Assembly (NCBI GenBank): GCA_022925895.1
Contig: JAKSYS010000497.1
Coordinates: 1 to 47,583, forward strand
Source of the DNA: Fragilaria crotonensis
Lineage: Eukaryota; Bacillariophyta; Fragilariophyceae; Fragilariales; Fragilariaceae
Direction of reading: 5' to 3'
Length of the DNA: 47,583 bases
Positions 11,161 through 21,527 of the stretch are shown here, piece by piece. Position 1 is the first letter of the stretch. Every line of letters begins with the position of its first letter. A program made the position numbers and the translations under genes. Under the pieces are notes generated by a model. The model did no database searches. It saw only the letters and a program-made list of their open reading frames with translations, and was not told the DNA's origin.

Positions 11161-13542
11161 ATGTCCAGAGTCGAGAGAATACAATTTAACTCCAGCATGA
11201 CGGGGCCGACATCAACAACTCCCAATCAATCTGAGATCTGCAGGCGATGTCAGGTGGCTGGGAGTGACCTTAAGATCCTTGATTGTGGCTGCTTTCTTCA
11301 TGTGGTATGTGTAGTCGACTTTGGAATACGTGTTGATGTCAATCTTCGAATTGTAAATCCGCTTCGTCGTAGGAAAGCTACTGTAGTTCCACTGGAGTTC
11401 CCAATTCGATAATTTCAAGACTCGCGTTAATGTTGTTTTGATCGCGACTCACGCGTTGTTTTGCTCCTCATCACTCAGCGATGCACTCCAGTTGTTGAGA
11501 ACAATCCCATGTCAGCATGTCCCGGCTGTCAGAGTCCCTTTCGAGCCATGTACATGATCCCCATGTCATTTTGGGAACTGACCAGGCGCGAGTAACGGCT
11601 GCCGCCTCAACCGCATCAGGAAACGGGAAAAGAAACGTAAGACAGCAACGATTGCGCGGCTCAACCCAGAGGTTTCCGTAACGGGTCCCAACGTGGAAGA
11701 AGCATCCGATGACTTGAGAACCGGCCGATGGACTACTGATGAAGTGCTCTATTGCGATAAGCTTGTTGAGAAATTTGAGAGTGGGGAGTTGCCTGTCGCA
11801 AATGGGATCAAGTTGAACGATTTTCTTTCGCGCATGTTGAAATCGAAACAGTCTAGACTGACGAAGAAGATGAAGAACGCGAAACTGAGTGCAAGAGCTT
11901 ATTCACGAACAACTGGTTATGTTGTTGACATCAACGAGTGTATTGTCTGAATTGAGAATGCATTTACAGATCGATTCCTTGCTCCATGGAGAAGGCGGAA
12001 ATTCGATTCCATGTTCAGAAGGAATGGCGAGAAATCTTTAGCGCACACTGTGTTGAAATGGGGCAGAAACTAGAAGCAGATGATTGGCTAAGTAGTGTTG
12101 AGGAAATGGATCGGCGAGCATCTCGAGCGAAGGACGCAGCGAAAATGGCACGACGGAAGCGAATGATGGGGTACGCGCTTCAACAAGACCAAATGCATCC
12201 TTTGGAGGGTGTTTATCGAAACATCTAAGGCAGCACCCAACGCTGAACAACCTGATCCGACAGAGGCGGAGGTTGAAAACGCATCTGAACAACGGCACAA
12301 ACGCCACCGTGGTCTAGCAGGATCGATTGTGCCTAAAAATCCCTGTACAACCTCCTCCCTTCCTTGGTCGGCTCTTGACTTACATGCAGCGCCACTTTAT
12401 CCCATTTGAGTACATTGATGCTTGGGTACCGTCGTTTGTTAGTGGCAACCAAGATGGGCATCCTGGTGCTGCACAGAATTGTAGGTTATGTTTTGCTGGG
12501 TGCGTGACCGCAGAAATGCAGGTTGCTCCTGATGGGCGCGGTATGATCCCGTTACCGAAAGAAGATCAGTTTGATCTGAACGCATTTGGTGAGTACAGCC
12601 AAAAGTTCTCCCTTGATGTAGGATGTGGTCTTCCCGGTCGCGTGTATCACAAGGTATTCCATCTTGGGAACAATTTGTACAAAATGCTCCTGTTGGGCAT
12701 TTCGAACGCATTGGTGGTGCCGTGCAGTGGGGTGTGAAGACAGTCTTGGGAATTCCCGTGCCATCGCCGAATGTTGGGCGGATTGTGGTGCTCTTCTATT
12801 CTAGGCACGATCGACCCCAAAATCAAGATATGGCAGGAAGAATTGTCGAGGAAATGACGAAGTTGATGCCGTCTCCGAAGTGGAAATTGGTTGTTGACGT
12901 GGGTTTACCTCCTCCGGTGGCAGAGAGTACGGTCCAGCATTCAACCGCAAACAAGGAACCTGAAATGAAACAAGGTGCTGTCGCAACGAAAACTGACGGA
13001 TTGTTGAAAGTGCTCACTGAACTCATGCCGACAAGCATGACCTCTCCGCTCTCACCCTACCTTCCTGGCTTCACCTCGCTACGTATGATGCTCCTGAAAT
13101 CTACGAAGACACAGCACGAGACGGAACTGATCAATTGCATCGTCCAGTCATACGAGTCCTATCTGTCTACGGGTCGCCCACAAGCAGACATAGCTGTACT
13201 CGTCGTCCGTGATTTTTTAGCCTTGTCTCAGGAGAGTGTTCAACAAAATATGGCCGCCTTGGCCTCTGCGGTGGCTCCACATCAGGAATATCAACCGCAA
13301 CGACATCAGCAAGTGCAGCAGTTTCGGCACGCTCAGCTAGGCGGCCTGGCGAATGGAGGGGTTTCGCGCATGGGATGGAAATTTCTATGGAGCCTACTCC
13401 TGTGAGCCAGATGCGTGCCATGTCAGGAATGCCTCCGCAGCAACAGCAAGGTCGGGTCCCGCGCAGCATGCGTATGATCAGACGACGTCAAATCAGGGAA
13501 ACGTTGGGTCGATCCAGCCGTACATAGTGTTCAACGCAAAAT
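11161..13542 (+). CDS. Putative regulator with RING-like, RTGRWT, GAF-like and helical C-terminal domains (copy A)
   Basis: Copy A of a paralogous pair; copy B is the convergent gene at 13959-16659. I could not name the family. Start ATG is 11161 or 11197. Exon 1 holds CRRC and CGCFLHV; a GT-AG intron (11305-11478) joins it to RCT and CPGC, completing a RING-like Cys/His set. Domain 2 (about 11715-11910) is basic: [17 protein letters not shown] and [13 protein letters not shown], resembling a SANT/Myb-type DNA contact. A helical stretch follows with [17 protein letters not shown] and [17 protein letters not shown] (11986-12180). The GAF-like domain (about 12350-12900) has [16 protein letters not shown] and [11 protein letters not shown], as in the N-terminal domains of plant NLP and bHLH-MYC regulators. 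The C-terminal domain (13000-13220) is Leu/Pro-rich. Frame changes occur near 11585, 11650, 11945, 11983, 12220, 12330, 12690 and 13370. Unlike copy B it has no intron between TK and [12 protein letters not shown]. Confidence 0.72.
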
Positions 13543-13958
13543 AATAGTGCATCCCTAGACCCAACGAAAAGGTTGATTCACAGCTGCATGTCACGCCGTA
13601 CCATCGACAACGTAAATCAGTGCTAAAGGTTAATTAATGAAGGTTAAAGTCGGGAGACTTTTGAACGTATATTTTCAAGCAGCACCAAGTAGGCCTCGCA
13701 AGAGGGGAAAACTGCGAAACCACCAGGGCATTTTTTTCGGGAACAAAATATAGAAACAAGTGAACGGATTTGTCAACAGAGTGAAGGAGGACAATTTCGT
13801 CTGGACCAAAAATGTGTGTCGGATTGACAAAATGCAGAACACATGAGGAAAATTGGATGTCAAGGGTAAAAAATTGCGGATCAAAACGCCGAGAAGCAAA
13901 ATATCAAAAAGGCGAAAACTCCAGCTGTCATGACTTCTGACGCTCTGACCGCCTTCTG
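13543..13958. other. Gap between the two convergent paralogues
   Basis: No gene supported. This 416-bp stretch must hold both 3' untranslated regions and both polyadenylation sites, since the stop codons of the two convergent genes face it. The tail-to-tail arrangement makes overlapping transcripts possible. Confidence 0.5.
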
Positions 13959-16659
13959 TCACATCGAAACAATCGAGATCGAGTCGTGTAACTTGCCAGA
14001 CATGGGGATAGGGGCCATTGCTGGAGAATTGTGAAAGTTGGAAATGGGCCCATTGGCTGAACCCAACCCAAAGAAAGAATATCCCATGCTCGAGGCATTC
14101 GATTGAGTCATGCTACTCGATAGCGCACTCTGGCCAAGAAAGGACTGCTGCTGTGTGATAGATTGTTGCTGTGGGGAAGTCTGCTGCTGCACAAGAAACA
14201 TGTAGTCACGAGCAAGCATGACAGCGATATCACTCTTGGTCCGTCCGCCTGCGGAGTATGACGAATAAGATCCAAGCATGGTGCGAACCACGTCCTCTTC
14301 TTGGGCGGCCCTCGACGGACGAAGGAGCATCAAACGCAACGACATGAATCCAGGCAAATATGATGCAATTGGAGAGGAAGGGTCGGATGGCATAAACTCT
14401 CCGAGTAGGGCGATGACGTTATCGATGCGTGAATCCCTTGGCTTTTCGTTGACAGACTCATGAGATGCATCGCAACTAGAGGGTATCTCGGCATCACGGA
14501 CCTGGATGCTGGCATCACTCGTGACTTCGTGTGCAGTAATCGCTTGGGAACTGTGCAAGTGAAGCAGAGGTTCTGGCTCCCTATGTCGACAACAAGCTTC
14601 CACTTCGGAGATGGCATCAACTGATAGGGAAAGACACGACAAGAGTGAGAATACATCGATTGAGATTTGATACAAACAATGCACTTGATCGAGAGTCTTT
14701 CGTACCTTGGTGAATTCATCGCTTAGACGACCAACCAACTCTTGGTCTTTCTCACGGTCGTGGCGTGAGTAGAGAACCACAACGATGCGACCAACACTTG
14801 GACTAGCAATGGGAATTCCAACGACCGTCCTGATACCCCATTGACGAGCACCTCCTCCACGCTCAAAATGATGGTGAGGAGCGTTCATCACACTTTGTTC
14901 CCAGGTCGGCATACCAGACTGGTAGACACGTCCAGGCAAACCGCAGCCAACATCGAATGAAAATTTTTGACTGTAGTCGCCAAAGCGGACAGGTTGAAGT
15001 GTTCTTCCGCAGACATCGGTAAGGTGCATTTGCCATCTTGGCCCACCTGCATCTCCACCGTTGCATTCCCAGCATAGCAAAGACGACAGTTCGAGGCTCC
15101 ATCAGTCTCACCATCAGGTGTGTTAGGAACGAATGAAGGAACCCAAAGATCAATGTGTTCAAATGGTACGTGGTGTCTATGCATGTAAGAAAGCGCACGG
15201 CTCAAAAATGGCGCAGAATGCAAGAGACTGCTACCACCAGCAAACTCATTACCAGTACTGGAAGGCTTGGTGCTTTCGAGCATCGACTTATCCGACAGCA
15301 AAGCAAGCACATCGTCGGCATCTGCACCATCCGCCAAGAATCATCGCAGCAGCCGACTCTTCAGCTGCTTGCTGGTCGTCGTCGGCATGTTCAATGAAGA
15401 CACCATTGTCCGAATTCTTAGCGTCGTGGCGGGCAAACCCATCATCAGTTTGCGACGAGCCATTCTAGCGGACTCTTTCGCATGAGTCGCACGGCGGTCC
15501 ATCTCTTCAACGCTGCTTAGCCAAGCGTCAGCATCCAAAGGTTGGCCAATGCTAACACAAAGGTTGCTGAAAGATCTCGCCATTCCTTCTGCATGTGAAA
15601 CTTGATTTCAGCACGCTCCTGAGGGCACTGGATTCCGTGGAAAATGATTCTTCAAGATCGGAGAATCTGCGAGCGTCGTCGACGTCGACAGAATAATCAA
15701 GTGCGCGTTCGAAAGTCTTGGAACTCAACTTAGCATTCTTCATCTTTTTCGTAAGACGAGACTGCTTGGACTTGAGCATGTTTCCAAGAAAGTCGTTCAA
15801 CTTGATACCGTCCAAAATCGGAAGGTGGCCCATTTCAAACTTCTCAATGAGCTTGTCGCAGAGGGCAATCTCTTCCGTCGTCCAGCGGCCAGTGCGTCGA
15901 TCAGAGACATAGCTTCCTTTCTCGTCCCCACCCGCGTTGACCTCGGAACTCTTGCGCTTCCTGTTGCGACGCCCATTCGATGCCAAAGAGGATGCCATCT
16001 TGCGAGCTTCGTCAATCTCGCGAAACGACATGGGAAAGAGAACAAGTCCAGTGGTCGATCGCTTGCATTGAGGGCAACAACTAAGTGGTTCACCGCGGTT
16101 CAGTTCGAGGCATCTCTGGAGAAAATGGACGAAAGGGACTAGTGAGTTTTCACTCAGCGTAAAACTCAGCATGTGTACTGTGTACAGGATTTGGGTACCA
16201 AGGATAACACAGAGCTCACAGTAGATAGGTACGACAGACAAACGAACTACGACATGCGACTACGACATACCGCGACGAATCAGCGCAGACCACTCAATCG
16301 ACACTCAGCTATCAGGCAACGAAGTTGAGTTCGATCCAACTGGATCTCGCTCTGCAAGAGCTTGCAATGGCGCAAACAATTCAGAAGAATTATACCAATA
16401 TTTATTCATCGCACGACGGTGCGAGACACTCACAATCACGCACTTATAGCTCTCGCACCCCACAAGAAGAACTTCACAGTACAAATTCTACCTCGCGAAA
16501 CTTACCACGTGCATCGTACAACCACATCCCTCAACTCACATCGCAGCCACCGAATAGGCACCGGCTGCAACGGACATACTCATCACCGTTCGCCAGCAAG
16601 CATCCCATCAAGGAGGCAGGAGCCATGACAGACTCAAAGGGCTGCATCGACGATGCCAT
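13959..16659 (-). CDS. Putative regulator with RING-like, RTGRWT, GAF-like and helical C-terminal domains (copy B)
   Basis: Full-length paralogue of the facing gene at 11161-13542. Exon 1 runs from ATG 16659 to 16506 and has VRCSRC and, after one missing base, DCGCTMHV. An intron at 16505-16116 (GTAAG donor, CTCCAG acceptor) joins it to RCLEL and CPQC. This is the same position and the same V^RC junction as intron 1 of copy A. The basic domain RTGRWTTEE through [15 protein letters not shown] lies at about 15905-15720. [17 protein letters not shown] is near 15500. The GAF-like domain (about 15220-14710) has [16 protein letters not shown] and [12 protein letters not shown] second intron (14705-14621) follows. 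The C-terminal region has a helical domain (about 14430-14210) and a Gln-rich stretch near 14190-14110. Frame breaks near 15590 and 15340 are in short runs. It is likely a nuclear regulator, by inference from the domains only. Confidence 0.75.
14621..14705 (-). other. Intron present in copy B, absent in copy A
   Basis: On the - strand, TTCACCAAG is followed by GTACGAAAG and the interval ends in CCTATCAG before TTGATGCCATCTCCG. Copy A reads ACGAAG directly into TTGATGCCGTCTCCG at about 12860. This 85-bp GT-AG interval is therefore supported by comparison of the two copies. Confidence 0.85.
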
Positions 16660-17336
16660 ATACACCACAGAAAGTTCGGCGCTGAGTGAGCCTTCGAATG
16701 TGATTGGATTTTTTTCCAAGTTGTTTTGGATATGAGCAGTTGCGTAGGCTTGCTTATAAGTGATACTACGATGTACCAGGCATGTACTGGTATGCATACT
16801 ACGCTATGGACTAGCCGTAGTACGTACCAGGTACGACATTTTTCCTCTGGAATTAAGTGGCCGCATATTTACACGTCGCGAACCGGTAGAAAAGTATTTA
16901 GGTCAACGGCACTTATATCTAAGACCTTCAGACATCGTGGAATCTGGTCCTCGCTCACGATGCAAAAGCAAACGTACTCATACTCTAGTAGCTACCGTAG
17001 TTGTACTTTGTACTGCAACACATATGTCATGATGTAAACAATCCTTTGGTCACTGTCTCCCGTTTAAATCTGTTATCTAAACATTTTGTAACCGGGACAT
17101 GCGACATTAGGTACGTGCTCTACATACAAAAACGACGTCGAATACTGGCGTCTACCGAGAAATTCACGACAACTCAATATATCTCAAACACGTCCGCATC
17201 GTACACGGACCTCTACTCTACGGTAGTATACATAGCAAATAGTACTATGCACGTAAGGTTCTTGGTACTTGTATGATAGTAGTATGCATACTCGAGGACG
17301 TGGTATAGATTTTGATTTTACAGGCTTTATTAGGCT
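16660..17336. other. Intergenic, upstream of copy B
   Basis: No gene supported. The DNA is rich in GTAC, TAGTAC and related palindromes (for example around 16780-16840 and 17200-17290). It should hold the promoter of copy B, but I see no clear core element. Confidence 0.45.
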
Positions 17337-17339
17337 TTA

Positions 17340-18294
17340 GGCCCACCCTTATAGAGTGCATCGTTGTTTTAAAATCAAAATGAAATCAGTTTTGATTTTT
17401 GATTTTGTGAAAAGTCGCCCTTTATAGTCAAAAGCGGTATTCGGGTGAGTCGAACAAGAAAAAAGATGAATCGCATTAGTCAAAAAAGGAATCTAGAATC
17501 TAAGTCATCACAGCAGGTTTCTCGTGTCTCAGTTGAAAGGACGTATTCAACTTTCACATTTCACGTCACCCATCGGCATTTCGATCAGAATGGACAATGG
17601 ACTGTGATAAACTACATTTCAGCGTGTTGTTGCTATGGTTGCTAGAAGAAAACATTCATATCAAGAAGACTTTTAGTATAAGAAGAATGTAGTTGCTTTA
17701 ATGAATAGTACAGAGTACAAATGTACAGTAGATGAAGTTCAATTCTTTGTCGGACCACAGTAGTACTTGTCGTCGTGATCGGATGAAAAATCTGACCACG
17801 TAAGCTGGCTGATTTTTTTACCAAGCATTTCTTGTACATCACTCACCTTTGCATCATTGCTTGATGCGCTCCCGATGCATGCATTCCCACCATCGCCCGT
17901 TGCAACCGAAGGTCGCTGCCAATTTGTCGTACAATAGCGTTTCGTCCCCATCGTCAATTCGCGTCCGACATCCGATTTCAGTGAACCACAATGCTGCTAC
18001 GAAGATACCACGTACGGTCAATACTGTATCGATAGGCGTCCATAGTCTCACAAGGGATCGAACTAGTCAAAAGGGAATTTCTCTTTCAAGACGACATCTT
18101 TACTTTTTAAAAAGGAAAAAGTAAAACCGAGGATCAGTTTTGATTTCAATAGGTTATTATTTTGGGCTTTTGTAAAACTGATCCCGGTTTTGATTTTTGA
18201 TTTTTGATCCATAAGGACGGTGAAGGCAACAAAAATCACGATGATTTCAGTTTTGATTTTTGATTTTTGATTTTTGTCCCTATAAGGGTGGGCC
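17340..18294. mobile_element. Non-autonomous TIR element, PIF/Harbinger-like (TTA target duplication)
   Basis: The left end GGCCCACCCTTATAG (17340-17354) is repeated as an exact inverted copy, CTATAAGGGTGGGCC, ending at 18294. Both ends are flanked by TTA (17337-17339 and 18295-18297). Inside each terminus are runs of TTTTGATT, facing inward. Three-base TWA duplications with GG-starting TIRs are the signature of PIF/Harbinger transposons. At 955 bp with no transposase reading it is non-autonomous (MITE-like). Open stretches at 17445-17645 and 17849-18124 show nothing recognisable. Confidence 0.8.
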
Positions 18295-18594
18295 TTAGGG
18301 CGTGTTTATAGTTATACAAGGAAAAATCCGATCCAAGTATCCAAGTTGTCCAAGGGCTCATCACCCAATAATAGTGGGTTCGATTTTATCCGGATGTAGT
18401 CGTGTTTATACAAGAAGGTAAAATCGAACTTTGGAACTCCCAAGTTTATTCCGACAGGACGAGCGTGAGACGAAAACAATCTCCTATCAAGATGCATTCT
18501 CAGAGTACTTTGTTGTGCCAGCAAGATGAGTAGTTTGATGACATACTAGACTTAGTAGTTAATGCTATCAACACACCACAGAGACCTTTGTTCT

Positions 18595-19420
18595 CTATGC
18601 CGCCATCACCTTCTCCACTCTCCCAGTATTGTTAGCAGGAGATCCAAGCTTGTAGAGGCAAAAATCTTGCTTGAATCCTGTGTCGAGGATACCACGAACG
18701 ATGTCCACTATTGAAGTCATGAAATCATCGTGACATGCTGACGGGGAGCTAGAGGATTGAAGGCAGCCAGAGCTGTGAACAATACGTTGAAATACATTTT
18801 GTGTTCTAAAGATCAAGCGACAAGAAAAGCATGAATGTGTTAGAATGTAAGTATTAAAAGGGTGACAAAGAGAACAACATGATGCACGCTTGTCACAACG
18901 CATGCACTTACCTCCTACTAGCGTAACGAGCGTCCAATTCCGCTCGCGAAAGCGTGTTTGCTCGATCATGTGTGTCAAGGCTCATCGTTCAAGGTGACGT
19001 CGTCGTCGTATCGCTTCAGAACCAGCAAGTCAATGCTAACATCCCGTCTCCCTTCACCTGTCACAGTCGCTTGTATTGTCAATATGACAACGGACTATGG
19101 AAGCAGAAAAGAAAGTAGTAAGGAAAGGAAAAGCACTTGATCAAACGTCAACAGAAAGAGCTGTCGACATCAGAACTTCAAAACCTTGCAATGTGTGCAG
19201 TGAACTCAACAACATACCGAAACGAAGATTTTGCGGAGGCTGCCGAGGTAGCGAAACCTTATTTCTACTGGACCTGGCGGTAGTGGATACGTCAGTGAAT
19301 ATGGTAGGAAGATTGCGGACCTCCGCAGAAAACAAGCGGCTCTGAAAGAACAGTGCTGCAAGCAACCTGGATTTATTACAAACTTGGCAAAAGAATCTCG
19401 AAACTTTGATTGCCAAGTTG
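18595..19420. other. Unidentified cargo inside the second TIR element
   Basis: Between the TIR blocks lie two open stretches. On the - strand, 18978-18595 is Cys-rich (CMRC, CCSLC, CFSC). On the + strand, 19097-19345 has CNVC and CGGC spaced like a small zinc ribbon, followed in other frames by a Lys/Arg/Gln helix up to about 19430. I recognise no family. It could be a captured host exon or a remnant of an element gene; nothing else distinguishes these. Confidence 0.25.
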
Positions 19421-19496
19421 GACGAGATCTACGGTAGTCCCGTCAACACCCATATCGAAGTTGAATCACGAATTATTGGGTGATGAGCCTTTGGGA

Positions 19497-19512
19497 AACT
19501 TGGAAACTTGGA
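19497..19512 (+). repeat. Target-site duplication of the LINE, left copy
   Basis: AACTTGGAAACTTGGA, identical to 28386-28401 at the other end of the LINE. Its sequence belongs to the TIR of the host element. The length fits target-primed reverse transcription. Confidence 0.8.
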
Positions 19513-19546
19513 AAACAAAAACAAAACTAATTATCGGGTTAACGCC

Positions 19547-21138
19547 TCATCCAAACCGGCAGGTCCAGAATGTGTACCACCCCGGCGGTTGCCCGCGAGT
19601 TTCCACTAACTGTATAAAATACTTTGATGACATATAACAATTCGTTACCCCATCTGCGGTGCAAAATACTGTGTGATGAGAGATTGTCTCCCCGTCAAGT
19701 TCATTCTCCGCGATCGATCTCCGCACTTTCCGAATCCATTGTCGTTGTAAAGATAGAGGTCCATGAATAACACTTTCCATTGATCGATCGCACAAATGAC
19801 GATCGCATAACCTCAGTAGGTGAGGGTTTTGAAACAGGGCCTTGATTTCGGCAACTTCCGCGGACCTTATCTGATTCTGTTCGTCGTCATCTTTCGAATG
19901 TAGTACTCCATTCCGAGCTATCCAAATACGTGTGACGTGATCATAAATGGCCGAGATACAAGTTCGCAACCGTTTTGCTCCGGCACTCACATCTTGTTTA
20001 CCGTGCTCATGCATATCGCAGCACGCTAAGGAGCGATGACCAGTATCGGCTCAAGAATCCGGATGCGGCCTCCCTCCATCCGATTCGGTCTTGTGACTCC
20101 ATTGCCTTCTCGATTGCTTCGCGGAGATGGAAAGGATACTGGGACAGAACTGGTGTAAACTTCTGAGATGATTTACTCCCAATGCTCGATCCCTTCCACC
20201 AACAAGTATCTCATCGGATGTGTATCGCCAGTAACGATATCACGACGTACTAGCTGCCGAAGACTCGTGAGGTACTCTGGGTTGCTCTCGCATCGAAGGA
20301 GATGATCGCTAGTCTCTTCGCTTGTCTTGCAGCATGGACACAGTTTCAGATTTGGATCTTTAGTCCGCGACTGATCATAGCGACGTTTCCCGATGGGTAG
20401 CTGTCCATGGACTCTTTCATATGTGTAACCTGATGCGAAGGTCGGAGACGCCGAAAATGCTGGCCAAAGAGTCCAAAATCAACGTCGTCCCATGTTTGAT
20501 CTGACCACATGTGTGTCTGCTGCATATAACGGCGCAGATGATATCCGTTGATTTGATAGCGGATACAGGAGTCGTATTTACTTGTCAAGCGCCGTCCATT
20601 TATCGAAATCGAGACACCTTGGCCCGACTGGTGATCCACGCTCGATGATGACTTGAGTCTTCCTCGATTGCGATATCGAGTCGCAAGAAAGTCCGCGTCA
20701 ATGTTTAGATGAGCCTTAAGGGGCAGCTTCTCATACGATTGCAAGGAGTCCTGGTGACCTTTCACCCATTCAAGCCGAAGTGGTCGACGAATTTCTCTAA
20801 TAAGTGTTGATATCAGGGGAAATAAGATCCGCGTCGTCGGGCATCTGGCTTGGATGACAATGCGGTAGTGCATATTTTTTAACTCGTGATATAGCAGACC
20901 TGCTATCAGTAATCCAACGAAAGGAACACCGATGTCGAAGCCCCCAGATCCGAGAAATGATTGCCACTAAAAGCAGCGACGATGCACATCCTGCCAATTC
21001 ACTCCTTGTGGAAGATTCCGTGGAAACGAATCCGTCAACTGGTCCAGAGCAGCGGAAGAGAGTGTGCTCTTTCGATGCAATCACCCATCCGTGTGTTCCT
21101 CTGTTGCCGTCTAACCCACCGTCAGAAGCAATGTACAA
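19547..21138 (-). pseudogene. LINE ORF2: RNase H, Cys/His finger and C-terminal tail
   Basis: RNase H in two frames: YIASDGG (first Asp, about 21135), STRSELAG (Glu), WITDSRSAI (Asp), LEWVKGHQDS (His) and LNIDADFLA (last Asp, about 20700). All five catalytic positions are present. The stretch then reads through conserved Trp/His residues to CPCCKTSEETSDHLLRCE (about 20345-20290), a CxxC...HxxxC finger of the type seen after RT in plant and protist LINEs. A further conserved tail includes IGWREAASGFLSRYW (about 20080) and IWIARNGVLH (about 19930), ending near 19547. RNase H removes element RNA during cDNA synthesis. Confidence 0.8.
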
Positions 21139-21527
21139 CCTCGCCTTGGATCAAAAAGCCCTCCATACTTGGACGACTGATGCTTCTTGGTGGAGGTCTG
21201 CCAACAGTCGACGTTGAGTTGTGGGCAATGTGCGAACGTAGTCGTGAATAGACTCAAATGATGATGTTGGTGGAGGGGCACTTTCTTGCACGGAGAGTAG
21301 ATCTCGAGGCTTGGGTGGAGACTTCAGTATGGGACGTATCGAAGGTATGAGGATCGAAGGTATCGTTTCCATAGACGACGTTGAGTCGGAGTTGGAGCTT
21401 CTTGTCGAGGCCATAGTGGATTGTACACCCAATCGTCCGATCGTTGTCCATCGAGAGCAGAAAGGGAGATTTTGGAGGAGTTCTCATGATGAGTAAGGTC
21501 CGCCAACGTTGTTGCCTGTAGATAGAG

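Noticed and set aside
11161-13542. Copy A treated as a plain processed pseudogene
   Set aside because: It keeps the first intron at the same position as copy B, and its frame breaks resemble those in every other gene here.
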